The notes under the pieces were generated by a model. It did not search any database. It was not told the origin of the DNA and saw only the letters and a list, made by a program, of their open reading frames with translations. Both the position numbers and the translations under genes were made by a program. Below, piece by piece: positions 28,485-36,494 of a DNA stretch of 56,564 nucleotides. Origin of the DNA: Clostridiales bacterium. Its GTDB lineage: Bacteria; Bacillota; Clostridia; Oscillospirales; Oscillospiraceae. Within the stretch, counting starts at the first letter, position 1. Every line of letters starts with the position of its first letter. Location of the stretch: NCBI GenBank assembly GCA_021205455.1, contig JAJPXL010000126.1, forward strand, positions 1 through 56,564. Reading direction: 5' to 3'.

Positions 28485-28513
28485 ATTGTAACCGCATTTT
28501 GCAAGTTTGTCAA
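28485..28513 (-). promoter_or_regulatory. Promoter of the leuA T-box transcript
   Basis: Minus strand TTGACA (28508-28513), 17 bp, TACAAT (28485-28490). Confidence 0.85.
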
Positions 28514-28616
28514 GAGTGGTTTGAGGAAAATTCCAAAATTTGTGCAGGTTTTCCTTCATACCGGAGGGAAGATTTTAGCCCGACCCAAGTTTTTTCACAA
28601 AGTTAGCGGTTCCCCC

Positions 28617-28645
28617 TTGCAAAAAGGGGGAATATCATGTAAAAT
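28617..28645 (+). promoter_or_regulatory. Promoter of efp
   Basis: TTGCAA (28617-28622), 17 bp, TAAAAT (28640-28645). The -35 lies in the loop of a small CCCCC/GGGGG repeat. Between this and the leuA promoter (28514-28616) nothing else was seen. Confidence 0.7.
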
Positions 28646-28703
28646 ATCGTTGTGAATATTAGGGCTGTTGCGCCTATTTCGAGTTTATTGGAGGAATTGA
28701 TTT

Positions 28704-29264
28704 ATGATCACTGCCAGCGATTTTAGAAACGGAAAGACCTTTGAGTATGAGGGTAAGCTGATGCAGGTCGTGGAGTTCCAGCACGTCAAGCCCGGCAAAG
28801 GCGCCGCCTTTGTCCGCACGAAGATGAAGAATATCGTCACCGGCGCTGTGACCGAGACCTCTTTCAACCCCACCGCCAAGTTCGAGGAAGCCTTCATTGA
28901 GCGCAAGGACGTGGAGTATTCCTACAGCGACGGCGACCTGTACTACTTCATGGACCTGGAGACCTATGAGATGGAGCCTGTGGCCTCTGACTCCCTGCCG
29001 GAGAACTTCAAGTTCGTCAAGGAGAACGACCCCTGCACCCTGCTGTCCTACAAGGGCAAAATCTTCTCCGTCTCCATCCCCAACTTCGTGGAGCTGGAGG
29101 TCACCAAGACCGAGCCGGGCGTTCGGGGCGACACCGCCACCAACGTCACCAAGCCCGCCACCGTGGAGACCGGTGCAGAGCTGAAGGTGCCGCTGTTCAT
29201 CAACGAGGGCGACCGCATCCAGATCGACACCCGCACCGGCGAGTATATGGGCCGCTGCAAGTAA
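28704..29264 (+). CDS. efp: Elongation factor P
   Basis: A 186-residue ribosome-binding factor that relieves stalls at proline runs. The three beta-barrel domains are visible by order: KOW-like N-terminus with [15 protein letters not shown] (Lys32 at the tip is the residue modified in other bacteria), the OB domain around 65-125, and the C-terminal domain with [24 protein letters not shown] precedes the ATG. A terminator follows its stop; the gene behind it may be reached by read-through. A modification enzyme (YmfI, EpmA type) was not seen nearby. Confidence 0.98.
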   Translation: MITASDFRNGKTFEYEGKLMQVVEFQHVKPGKGAAFVRTKMKNIVTGAVTETSFNPTAKFEEAFIERKDVEYSYSDGDLYYFMDLETYEMEPVASDSLPENFKFVKENDPCTLLSYKGKIFSVSIPNFVELEVTKTEPGVRGDTATNVTKPATVETGAELKVPLFINEGDRIQIDTRTGEYMGRCK

Positions 29265-29276
29265 GAACTCACCCCC

Positions 29277-29307
29277 AAAAGGCCGCATTGCTGATGCGGC
29301 CTTTTTT
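29277..29307 (+). terminator. Intrinsic terminator after efp
   Basis: AAAAGGCCGCAT / ATGCGGCCTTTT arms with a 5-nt loop, running into T6. Confidence 0.88.
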
Positions 29308-29330
29308 CAACCGGAAAGGAGCGTATTCCT

Positions 29331-29741
29331 ATGACATTATCGGAGAAGGCCGCCTATCTGCGGGGCCTGTATGACGGCCTGGGCCTGCCCGACACCGGCA
29401 CGGCGGAGGCCAAGCTGCTCAGCGCCATGATCGACGTAGTGGAGGAGATGGCCAGTCACGTCACGGAGAACGAGGAGAGCATCACCGCCATGGCCGACCA
29501 GGTGGACGACCTGAACGAGGGCCTGGAGGAGCTGTGCGACCTGATTTCCGACAGCCTGGACGAGGAGGACTACGACGACGAGGACGGCGAGGCCGAGTTC
29601 GAGGTGGAGTGCCCCAAGTGCCAGGCCCCCATCATCCTGGATGAGGAGACGCTGGCAGGCGGCCAGGTGGTGTGCCAGGCCTGCGGCCAGAAGTTCTCCA
29701 TCGACGTGGGCTATGAGGATGAGGAGGACGAGGAGGCGTAA
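29331..29741 (+). CDS. CD1247-type protein with C-terminal zinc ribbon
   Basis: A 136-residue acidic protein. Residues 1-70 are helical (LSEKAAYLRGLYDGLGL), residues 72-92 are an Asp/Glu-rich linker, and the C-terminus holds CPKC and CQAC pairs (about 93-118), a zinc ribbon. The N-terminal domain is like that named CD1247 in Clostridioides; its function is unknown. AAAGGAGC precedes the ATG, which lies only 24 bp beyond the efp terminator, so expression probably depends on read-through. The conserved place beside efp suggests a translation-related role, but that is inference. Confidence 0.82.
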   Translation: MTLSEKAAYLRGLYDGLGLPDTGTAEAKLLSAMIDVVEEMASHVTENEESITAMADQVDDLNEGLEELCDLISDSLDEEDYDDEDGEAEFEVECPKCQAPIILDEETLAGGQVVCQACGQKFSIDVGYEDEEDEEA

Positions 29742-29782
29742 CAGCCGCCTCCGGCAAGCGGCGCAGAGGGGATGAGCAGGCG

Positions 29783-30580
29783 ATGGATTCCAAACTGGTA
29801 TTTTTTGACATAGACGGCACCCTGAAGCCCTACCACAGCCCTGTGCCGGAGCCAACAAAGGAGGCCCTCCGCCTCCTGCGGGGGAACGGGCACCTGCCCA
29901 TCCTCTGCACCGGGCGCACCCTCCGGGTGGCGGTGGCCAATGACTGGGCGGAGGAGCTGAACTTCGCCGGCATCATCTGCGCGGCGGGGGGCCATGTGGT
30001 CTACCGGGGGGAGACGGTGTACTTTGACGCTCTGACGCCGGAGGAAACCGCCTGGCTCCACGACCTGCTGTGGGGGTGCGGCTGCACCTTCGTGCTGGAG
30101 GGGCCGGAGGGCCTCTACTATGAACCCGCCCAGGAGGCGGCTGTCCAGGCCCTATGGGGCAACGTGTTCGGCCCCAGCGTGCCGCTGGTGCCCTACTCCC
30201 CGGGGCAGCAGCCGCCGGTGCAGAAGGCCTTCGTGGCCAGCGGGCAGCTGCTGGAGGAGCGGGGCTGCGTCTCCGCGCTGGCAGAGCGGTTCCAGCTGCT
30301 GTGGTACGGCGAGGCCCACCAGATGGTGGAGCTCGTCCCCAAAGAGCTGAGCAAGGCCACCGGTATCCAGGCGCTGCTGACCCATCTGGGCATGACGAGG
30401 GAGGACACCTACGCCTTTGGCGACGGCCCCAACGATGTGGAGATGCTCCGCTTCTGTGGCTGCGGCATCTGCATGGGGGACGGCCAGCCCATGGCGAAGG
30501 CTGCGGCGGATTACATCACCGGCCCCTGCGACGGCAGCGGCATCTACGACGCCTGCCACCACTTCGGCCTGATCGGGTAA
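29783..30580 (+). CDS. Cof-type HAD-IIB hydrolase
   Basis: A 265-residue sugar-phosphate/nucleotide phosphatase family member. Motif I is FFDIDGTLKPYHS at residue 8, motif II CTGRT near 50, and motif IV FGDGPNDVEML near 212; the C2-type cap lies between (about 85-185). The family dephosphorylates sugar phosphates, FMN or pyridoxal phosphate without much specificity. The start is 41 bp after the CD1247-type gene, and the two may be one unit. No substrate can be proposed from the cap sequence. Confidence 0.88.
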   Translation: MDSKLVFFDIDGTLKPYHSPVPEPTKEALRLLRGNGHLPILCTGRTLRVAVANDWAEELNFAGIICAAGGHVVYRGETVYFDALTPEETAWLHDLLWGCGCTFVLEGPEGLYYEPAQEAAVQALWGNVFGPSVPLVPYSPGQQPPVQKAFVASGQLLEERGCVSALAERFQLLWYGEAHQMVELVPKELSKATGIQALLTHLGMTREDTYAFGDGPNDVEMLRFCGCGICMGDGQPMAKAAADYITGPCDGSGIYDACHHFGLIG

Positions 30581-30624
30581 CAGAACCGTCCCGTATTTTC
30601 AGGGAAAAAAAGTAAAATTAGGGC

Positions 30625-30653
30625 TTGACAACCGGTGAGGTGCGTGTTATTAT
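30625..30653 (+). promoter_or_regulatory. Promoter of the tRNA-Leu gene
   Basis: TTGACA (30625-30630), 17 bp, TATTAT (30648-30653), about 30 bp before the mature 5' end. Confidence 0.85.
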
Positions 30654-30689
30654 ATTACACGTGCTGAGGCGCAAGGCTGCTTCAGATAC

Positions 30690-30777
30690 GCGCGAGTGGT
30701 GGAATTGGTAGACTCGCTGGCTTCAGGTGCCAGTGCTCTTTACGGGCGTGCGGGTTCGACTCCCGCCTCGCGCACCA
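30690..30777 (+). tRNA. tRNA-Leu, anticodon CAG
   Basis: An 88-nt gene including encoded CCA. The acceptor stem is GCGCGAG / CTCGCGC, the anticodon stem CTGGC / GCCAG with loop TTCAGGT (anticodon CAG, reads CUG), a long variable arm as expected for tRNA-Leu, and a T-arm with GGTTCGACTCC. CUG is the dominant leucine codon in this window, so this should be a major tRNA. It has its own promoter and terminator. Confidence 0.96.
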
Positions 30778-30780
30778 CAG

Positions 30781-30827
30781 TAATCCGAACTTGGTTCCGG
30801 TTGGAACGGAGTTCGGATTATTTGTTT
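30781..30827 (+). terminator. Terminator of the tRNA gene
   Basis: TAATCCGAACT / AGTTCGGATTA outer arms with an inner GGTTCC / GGAAC stem, then TTTGTTT. Confidence 0.8.
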
Positions 30828-30860
30828 GCCGTGCGCCGGAAGTGCCGCAGGCAAAATGAA

Positions 30861-30906
30861 AGCGCCAAGTGGTCTGCCAAAGGCAGCCATTTGGCGCTTG
30901 CTCTTT
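30861..30906. terminator. Hairpin terminator, mainly for the minus-strand gene
   Basis: AGCGCCAAGTGG / CCATTTGGCGCT with inner CTGCC / GGCAG; T-rich flanks on both sides (CTTTT right; TTTCATTTT on the minus strand). Confidence 0.78.
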
Positions 30907-30927
30907 TGCTATCCGGCGGCCCTGGTA

Positions 30928-31869
30928 TCAGAACGCCCTCCTGTGAAGCACAGTGGGGTCGATATGGTGAATGTCCAGCGAACCGGTGCGGTTCAGATAG
31001 GTGCGCAGCAGAGCGGTGCTCTGCCGAATCCACTCCGTCACGCCGTCCTTGCCGCCCTTGCGCAGCGCCTTCATCACCGCCCGGGCGCTGCACACCAGGT
31101 CGGCGCCCAGGGCCAGGGCCTTGAAGGCCTCTGCGCCGGTGTCAATGCCGCAGTCCACAATGATGGTCATGTCCTCCCCCACCGCGTTCCGGATTTCCGT
31201 CAGCAGCATCACCGGGGGAACGGCATAGTCCATAATGCTGTGATGGTGGGACAGCAGGATGTGGCGCACCCCCGCCTTTTGGCAGTTCACCGCGTCGCTG
31301 ACGCTGAGTACGCCCTTCACCACCAGGGGAACATGAAGCTGGTTCACGGCCTCCGCCAGCTCCTCCACGCTCTTTGGCCCGAACAGAGCCCCCTCCTTGG
31401 GGTCGCAGTCGTAGCCGCCGGTTTTCTTGCTGTAGGCGTGGTCCAGGTCGGTGGCGACTGCCACGCAGCCCAGTTTCTCCGCCCGCTTGGCCTCCCCCAG
31501 GAAGCGGGCGCTGTCCTGGTAGGGCTTGATGACCTTGACGGTTTTCGCCCCCAGGGCGACGCACTGGGCGACATCCTCCTCCGGCTGGAAGCCGCCCAGC
31601 CAAATCACCGTATTGGCCTCCGCCGCTGCCTGGGCCTCCTGCAAGAGGGCGTTCTCCCCCAGCATCGGATAGCCGCCGAAGGCCCCCAGCATGATGGGGG
31701 TATCCAGGCGAAGGCCGAAGGCGTCCGCCTCGGTGCTGGCCAGGCCGGAGCCCACCAGCCGCATTTCAATGAGCAGGGAGTTCAGGTATTGCCGGGTGAT
31801 GGCATCCGAGCCCCCCGTCATCCGATCCAGATAGGCGTCAAACGCATTGGCCGATGTGTCATTGCTCAT
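30928..31869 (-). CDS. FMN-dependent alpha-hydroxy-acid oxidising protein relative, altered active site
   Basis: A 313-residue TIM-barrel protein like the LldD/glycolate-oxidase family. FMN-site features remain: LGAFGGYPM near residue 62, the Lys in PLVVKGVLS (Lys185), and IIVDCGIDTGAEAFKALALGAD near 240. The catalytic stretch S-N-H-G-G-R of the family is changed to SHHHSIMD (207-214): a His is there but the GGR segment with the substrate-binding Arg is lost. It may be an isomerase-like or non-oxidase member. The start at 31869 has AGGAGG upstream. It follows the large lipoprotein gene at 99 bp and is probably on the same transcript. Confidence 0.75.
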   Translation of the reverse strand: MSNDTSANAFDAYLDRMTGGSDAITRQYLNSLLIEMRLVGSGLASTEADAFGLRLDTPIMLGAFGGYPMLGENALLQEAQAAAEANTVIWLGGFQPEEDVAQCVALGAKTVKVIKPYQDSARFLGEAKRAEKLGCVAVATDLDHAYSKKTGGYDCDPKEGALFGPKSVEELAEAVNQLHVPLVVKGVLSVSDAVNCQKAGVRHILLSHHHSIMDYAVPPVMLLTEIRNAVGEDMTIIVDCGIDTGAEAFKALALGADLVCSARAVMKALRKGGKDGVTEWIRQSTALLRTYLNRTGSLDIHHIDPTVLHRRAF

Positions 31870-31903
31870 AACGGTACCTCCTGCCGTAAATATGATTTCC
31901 AAC

Positions 31904-31935
31904 CTGCACCGCCGGCGATGCCGCCAGCGGTGCAG
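31904..31935 (-). other. Strong hairpin between lipoprotein and FMN-enzyme genes
   Basis: CTGCACCGC and its partner GCGGTGCAG fold with a GC-rich inner stem, but no U-run follows on the minus strand. It may protect the upstream message or lower expression of the second gene. Confidence 0.55.
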
Positions 31936-31968
31936 TCCGCTTTGTTGCCGATAATGAGAGTTCAAGGC

Positions 31969-34305
31969 TTACCCGCCGAAGCCGGTGTCGCCGGAATCCT
32001 CGCCGGTTTGCGGCTCCTCAGTGGTGAAGCCGATGGTACGGTTGGTCAGGCCGGGGGAGACGGTGGCGCTGTTCAGCTCCTCATCCGTGGGCAGATACCA
32101 CATGGTCACAACGCCGTCCTCGCCGGTGAATCCGGCCACAGTGTTGGCCTCCGGGAGGTGGAGGGTGCCGACGATGGCGTCATCCACCGGGACGGTCTCA
32201 TCAGAGCCTTCCTCCGTCCAGAGGGAACCCTCCGCAGTAACGGACAGCGTACCCCGCACATAGGCGGCGCGAATGGCTACCCACTGGCTGGTAGCGCCGA
32301 TGGTGTTGGCGTCCTTCCAGTAGATGTAAATGTCGCCGGGATAGATGGCGTCGGCATCCTCCCCGCTGACGCTGGAGGAACCATTCTCGGAGTCAAAAGT
32401 GATTTCCTCGCCGTTGCCGTCGGTGTAGGTCGCGCCGTCAGCATCCGTATAGTATACCACAGCGTAGGTGCCTTCCGTGCCGTAAGCGACAGCCGTCTCT
32501 ACCACAGTGGTCTTGACCTGGGCAACGGTGGTGCTGCCGGTTTTCGCCAGCAGCTGCACGGTCTGACCCTCAAGTCCGGTCAGGCTCTCGGCCAGGCTAT
32601 AGGCGGCGTCGGCATAGCTCTCACACTCTCCGGAGTAGAGGGCATGGGCGTTCCACGCCCAGCCGCTGTCCGTCTCATAGACGGCGGCCTGGCCGTTGAT
32701 TTCAAAGGTGGCCTCCTCGGCGGTCAGCTGATAGTTGTTCACATAGACCTCGCCGGCGTCCACGACAGCTTTCAGCCCATCGGCGGCGCTGCCGCCCTCG
32801 AAATAGACGTCGAACTGGCTGTCGGAGAGCTTCAAATCGGCCTCGTTCTCAATGGTCGCCAGGGTGTAATACTCAGAGGCGTAGTTTTCAAAACCGTCAA
32901 AGTTATAGCCGGTGTACTGGGCGGTGATGTCCCCGGCGGTGCCGTGGAGCGCCATATAAATCAGATAGCACTGATAGTCCAGGAAGATGGAGCGGGTCTC
33001 CCCGGCGTCCAGGGTGGCCTGGGCCATGGTCACAGCGTCGGACAGCTCGTTATAGAGGTCGGCGCTGATCCACTGCTTCCCGGCCTCCACATCGCTGCCG
33101 TCTTCGCTGATCACGGTGCTGTCCAGCTTCTCCTGGGCGTAGGCGATGGCGGTCTCCAGGAAGGCGACGGCGCTGTCATTGCTGGTGAAGCCCAGGGGCT
33201 TGCCGGTGGAGGTGGCGTATTCGCTGACCGGTACCAGCCACATACTAACCGTATAGTCCTCATTGCCGTTCAGGCCAAAGAACTTCACAAAGTTGGAGTA
33301 GCCGCCGCTGCGGTTAGAGGCGGAATAGGTGGTGTTCGGGCCGTTCATGGCGTCCGGGTAGACCACGCCGTCCATGGTGTAATACTGGTGGTCTACGCCG
33401 TCAGTGAACACGCCGCTGACCTCAGTGGCCCGTACAAAGTACCAGCTGCCATCCGTTGCCAGATAGTACATGGCGCAGTCGCCGGACTGGATGGTTTCAT
33501 CAAAATGGTCGGCGGGGATGTTGTGGAAAATCTCCTGATCCACACTGCCAAATTCCTTTTCCAGCAGGGTGGCGTACTTCTCAGGGTAGTCGATGGTGTC
33601 GATGTACATACCCACGTCGATGGTGTAGGTGCCGTCCTCGTTCTCCACCAGCTCGGTCACGCCCACGGCGAGATACTCGGTGGACTCAATGCGGTCAGCG
33701 TAGCCGTCGCCGTCATCGTCGTAGAGCAGGGTTTCAGAGCCGTTGGAGGTCTCGCTCTTCAACATCTCCGTGGCAGCCTCCGCATAGCTTACCTCCAGGA
33801 TGGTGGCTGCATAGCCGGAGCCAATGGACCAGGTGCCGTCCTCGTTTTTCGTCATCCAGGTGGACTCATTGACGGTGAAGCCCTCCGGATACTGTTCGTC
33901 AAATTCCTCCTCCGTGGTGGGCACCTGAGCGCCGTTGACATAGCAGTTCCCGGCAGAGATGATTGCGGCCACGCCCTCGGCGGAGCTGCCCTCCTGATAG
34001 TAGGAAGCGTATACCTCGTTGACGACGCTCATGGTGTTGTCGTCCTCATCGGCATCCTCCTCGGTGCCCTTGATGACGGACTTGGGGAAGGTGTTCGTCC
34101 CTGTCTCAGTCTCCTCCACATCGGTGGAGGAGGATTCCGCTTCTGTGCCGGACTCGCTTTCCGCTGCGCTGGATGCCGCAGTAGAGCTTTCAGCGGCGGA
34201 GCTGCCGCCCTCCTCAGAGGTGCTGCCGCCGCAGGCGGCCAGGGACAGCATCATGACCGCAGCCAGAAGGAACGCGGTCAGTGTATTGAGCTTCTTGTTC
34301 TTCAT
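31969..34305 (-). CDS. Large surface lipoprotein with an internal tandem duplication
   Basis: A 778-residue secreted lipoprotein of unknown function. Signal peptide with lipobox LSLAAC (Cys25), then a Ser/Glu/Ala-rich linker (26-98). Two copies of a module of about 270 residues follow: copy 1 near 99-378 and copy 2 near 499-765, seen by pairs such as YYQEGSSAEGVAAIISAGNCYVN / YFEGGSAADGLKAVVDAGEVYVN (20-residue cores) and VSMWLVPVSEY / VTMWYLPTDEE with LGFTS / IGFTT. The linker 379-455 looks like a FIVAR-type helical segment; DDDGDGYADRIE (196-207) is like a calcium loop. The start at 34305 is the signal peptide's. Its promoter carries the shared palindrome at 34394. Confidence 0.83.
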   Translation of the reverse strand: MKNKKLNTLTAFLLAAVMMLSLAACGGSTSEEGGSSAAESSTAASSAAESESGTEAESSSTDVEETETGTNTFPKSVIKGTEEDADEDDNTMSVVNEVYASYYQEGSSAEGVAAIISAGNCYVNGAQVPTTEEEFDEQYPEGFTVNESTWMTKNEDGTWSIGSGYAATILEVSYAEAATEMLKSETSNGSETLLYDDDGDGYADRIESTEYLAVGVTELVENEDGTYTIDVGMYIDTIDYPEKYATLLEKEFGSVDQEIFHNIPADHFDETIQSGDCAMYYLATDGSWYFVRATEVSGVFTDGVDHQYYTMDGVVYPDAMNGPNTTYSASNRSGGYSNFVKFFGLNGNEDYTVSMWLVPVSEYATSTGKPLGFTSNDSAVAFLETAIAYAQEKLDSTVISEDGSDVEAGKQWISADLYNELSDAVTMAQATLDAGETRSIFLDYQCYLIYMALHGTAGDITAQYTGYNFDGFENYASEYYTLATIENEADLKLSDSQFDVYFEGGSAADGLKAVVDAGEVYVNNYQLTAEEATFEINGQAAVYETDSGWAWNAHALYSGECESYADAAYSLAESLTGLEGQTVQLLAKTGSTTVAQVKTTVVETAVAYGTEGTYAVVYYTDADGATYTDGNGEEITFDSENGSSSVSGEDADAIYPGDIYIYWKDANTIGATSQWVAIRAAYVRGTLSVTAEGSLWTEEGSDETVPVDDAIVGTLHLPEANTVAGFTGEDGVVTMWYLPTDEELNSATVSPGLTNRTIGFTTEEPQTGEDSGDTGFGG

Positions 34306-34393
34306 GTCTGAATTCTCCTTTTGATTGGATAAGTTGTTTGTACTGCGCTCCGGTCCGGGCAGAGCGGCAGTTATCCTGGTTTGAATCAAAGAT

Positions 34394-34445
34394 TAAATCG
34401 CGATTTACTAATTGGAAGTATACCAGCATCCGGCAAACAATTCAA
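34394..34445 (-). promoter_or_regulatory. Promoter with TAAATC-GC-GATTTA operator (site 1)
   Basis: Minus strand TTGAAT (34440-34445), 17 bp, TATACT (34417-34422). A perfect 14-bp palindrome TAAATCGCGATTTA (34394-34407) begins 9 bp downstream of the -10 box, over the expected start of transcription. The same motif is at 37374 and 40717. Confidence 0.85.
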
Positions 34446-34482
34446 TCGACATTTTGGACAAATAATTTATCAAAATTTTGTG

Positions 34483-34534
34483 GAAAAAGCCCAACGCCCC
34501 ACAGCGCAGGAAGGGTATCCTGCGCTGTGGGGCG
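34483..34534 (-). terminator. Terminator of the GH3 glycosidase gene
   Basis: CGCCCCACAGCGCAGG arm pairs with CCTGCGCTGTGGGGCG across a 9-nt loop (34495-34534); on the minus strand TTGGGCTTTTT follows. Confidence 0.85.
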
Positions 34535-34583
34535 CATCAAGGTCCTCTATTCCGTTTGTACGCTGCCTGGGGCAGTCGCCTGC

Positions 34584-36224
34584 TTACAGATGGGTATCCA
34601 TCAGGCCGCAGAAGGCGTCCACCGGGGAGACCCCCTTAAAGGGGCTGCGGCCCATCAGCTTGTCCAGCGCGGCCTCGATCATGGGCCGGTGGCAGCTGTA
34701 GGCGTTGATATAAGTTTTCACACGGGGCACGTCCTGGAGGTGGTAGGGGTTGGCGAAGGAGATAAACACGGAGGGCTCCTCCAGGGGGTGGCGGGGCACG
34801 TCCAGGGCGTGCTTTTTCGCCCAGAACAGCCGCACCGCCGTCTGGTTGGAGGCGTGCTCACAGTTGGCCAGGTACAGCGACAGACGGCCGGCTGGCAGGT
34901 CGGCTGTGCCGTGCATCTCCTCCTGGTCGATGTCAAACCGCTCCGTCTGGAAGCCTGCGGCCTGCAAATACTCCTCCGCGATGGCGGTCATGCTGCCGTC
35001 CACAGTGTTGTCGTTGCCGAAGGTGAAGATGCGAATAAGGGGGTATTTCTCCGGGGTGATGGGGAGGCAGTCCTGGTTGTTCTTCACCAGGGTGACGCAC
35101 TTGTCGGCGCACTCCCGCTGCCACTCCTTGGCCTGGGGCAGCATCTTGCAGGTGGGCTGCCGGAAGGCCACCTTCGCCTTCAGCGCCAGGATACGGGTCA
35201 CCGCCTCATCCAGCCGCTGCTGGGTCAGCATTCCGCTGTCCAGGGCGTCCAGGATGTACTGGTAGTCCTCATAGAAGCCGGTGGTGAAGACCAGCATATC
35301 GCACCCGGCCATGACGGCGGTGGGGATGGCCTGCTTCCGGGGCATGGCCTGGGTGAAGCCGCTCATAATGGTGGCGTCGGTGGTGATGACGCCGTTGAAG
35401 CCGAACTTCTCCCGCAGCACGCCGGTCAGAAGCTCCTTGGACAGGGAGCCGGGCAGGCAGTCCGCAAAGGTCAGCGATGGGTTGATGTCCATCTCCACGT
35501 TGGGCTGGACGATGTGGCCCACCATAATGCTCATCAGGCCGTCCTCAATAAGCTGCTGATAGATGGCGCCATAGCTGGCGTACCAGTCCTCGGCGGAGAG
35601 GCTATTGTAGGTGGGGTGCAGGTGCTGGTCCCGGAAGTCCACGCCGTCGCCGGGGTAGTGCTTGGCGCAGGCCGCCATGCCGTAGCTTTGCAGCGTCTTC
35701 ACATACTGGGAGCACTTTGCCCGCACCTTGTCCGTGTCAGAGCCGCAGGAGCGGACGTTGATGATGGGGTTGCGATAGTTCAGGTCCAGGTCGCAGACCG
35801 GGGAGAAGGTCCAGTTGATGCCGGCACTCTGCCCCTCCACCGCGCAGACGGTGGCAAACTTCTCCATCACGCCCAGGTCGTCCGTGGCGGCGGGGGCCAT
35901 GGGCCAGCCGAAGAAGGTGCCGTCAGAGATGCCGCCGGAGCCGCCCTCCTCCAGGTTGGCGGCCTTCAGCAGGGGGATCTTGGCGCACTTGTCCAGCGGA
36001 GCAAAGTGCTGCCGGATGGCCTCCGCCGGTTCCGGGCGGTACAGGATGCCGCCGATGCAGTAGTCTGTCACCAGCGTCTGAAGCTCCTCGGCGCCGTAGT
36101 CTCCCCCCATCACGCAGAACAGCTGACCGGCCTTTTCCCGGTTCGTCAGCCCGGCCAGGGTGTCCGCGACCCACTGGCACTGCTCCTCGCTCAGGCAGAA
36201 GGGTTTTGCAGAAAGATTGATCAT
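34584..36224 (-). CDS. Glycoside hydrolase family 3, NagZ-like beta-N-acetylhexosaminidase
   Basis: A 546-residue enzyme without signal peptide, so cytosolic. The GH3 barrel (about 20-340) has AKHYPGDGVDFRDQHLHPTYN (KH at 188-189, with the histidine-loop used by NagZ-type enzymes) and GVITTDATIMSGF with the likely nucleophile Asp283. The rest (about 370-546) is a C-terminal alpha/beta domain. NagZ enzymes remove GlcNAc from cell-wall or chitin fragments; the closest substrate is inferred. GTGAGGAG precedes the ATG. It is divergent from tetR (270 bp) and its leader has a degenerate copy (10/14) of the shared operator at 36254-36267; no good promoter boxes were found. Confidence 0.87.
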   Translation of the reverse strand: MINLSAKPFCLSEEQCQWVADTLAGLTNREKAGQLFCVMGGDYGAEELQTLVTDYCIGGILYRPEPAEAIRQHFAPLDKCAKIPLLKAANLEEGGSGGISDGTFFGWPMAPAATDDLGVMEKFATVCAVEGQSAGINWTFSPVCDLDLNYRNPIINVRSCGSDTDKVRAKCSQYVKTLQSYGMAACAKHYPGDGVDFRDQHLHPTYNSLSAEDWYASYGAIYQQLIEDGLMSIMVGHIVQPNVEMDINPSLTFADCLPGSLSKELLTGVLREKFGFNGVITTDATIMSGFTQAMPRKQAIPTAVMAGCDMLVFTTGFYEDYQYILDALDSGMLTQQRLDEAVTRILALKAKVAFRQPTCKMLPQAKEWQRECADKCVTLVKNNQDCLPITPEKYPLIRIFTFGNDNTVDGSMTAIAEEYLQAAGFQTERFDIDQEEMHGTADLPAGRLSLYLANCEHASNQTAVRLFWAKKHALDVPRHPLEEPSVFISFANPYHLQDVPRVKTYINAYSCHRPMIEAALDKLMGRSPFKGVSPVDAFCGLMDTHL

Positions 36225-36366
36225 GGTAGGTTTCTCCTCACTTTACATCAAATGGAATTGCGATTTTCCTTTGCAGCAAAAGCCAAATGTTCAACGCGCA
36301 TCACGCTTGGCCCAACGAAAAACGGCGAGAATTACCAAAAGTCTGAAGCATTCTCGAATTGAAGTA

Positions 36367-36395
36367 TTGACATATGCAATTCTATCGTTTAAACT
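36367..36395 (+). promoter_or_regulatory. Promoter of the tetR-type gene
   Basis: TTGACA (36367-36372), 17 bp, TAAACT (36390-36395). A degenerate operator-like stretch, CAATTCACGTTTAT (9 of 14 matches), lies at 36424-36437. The region 36225-36494 is AT-rich compared with its surroundings. Confidence 0.65.
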
Positions 36396-36494
36396 TGAAG
36401 CAATTAAACCTGACTCTAGACCGCAATTCACGTTTATTATAAGAGGTTTGTCAGGATATGTCAACATACTTATGGAAGGCTGTGGAACAAAATT

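Noticed and set aside
30826-34311. Very long open frame on the + strand opposite the lipoprotein and FMN-enzyme genes (over 1,100 codons)
   Set aside because: It has no ribosome site, runs through two terminator hairpins, has odd composition rich in Gly, Val, His and Leu, and mirrors genes with clear signal peptide and family motifs. It is an artefact of GC-rich codon use.
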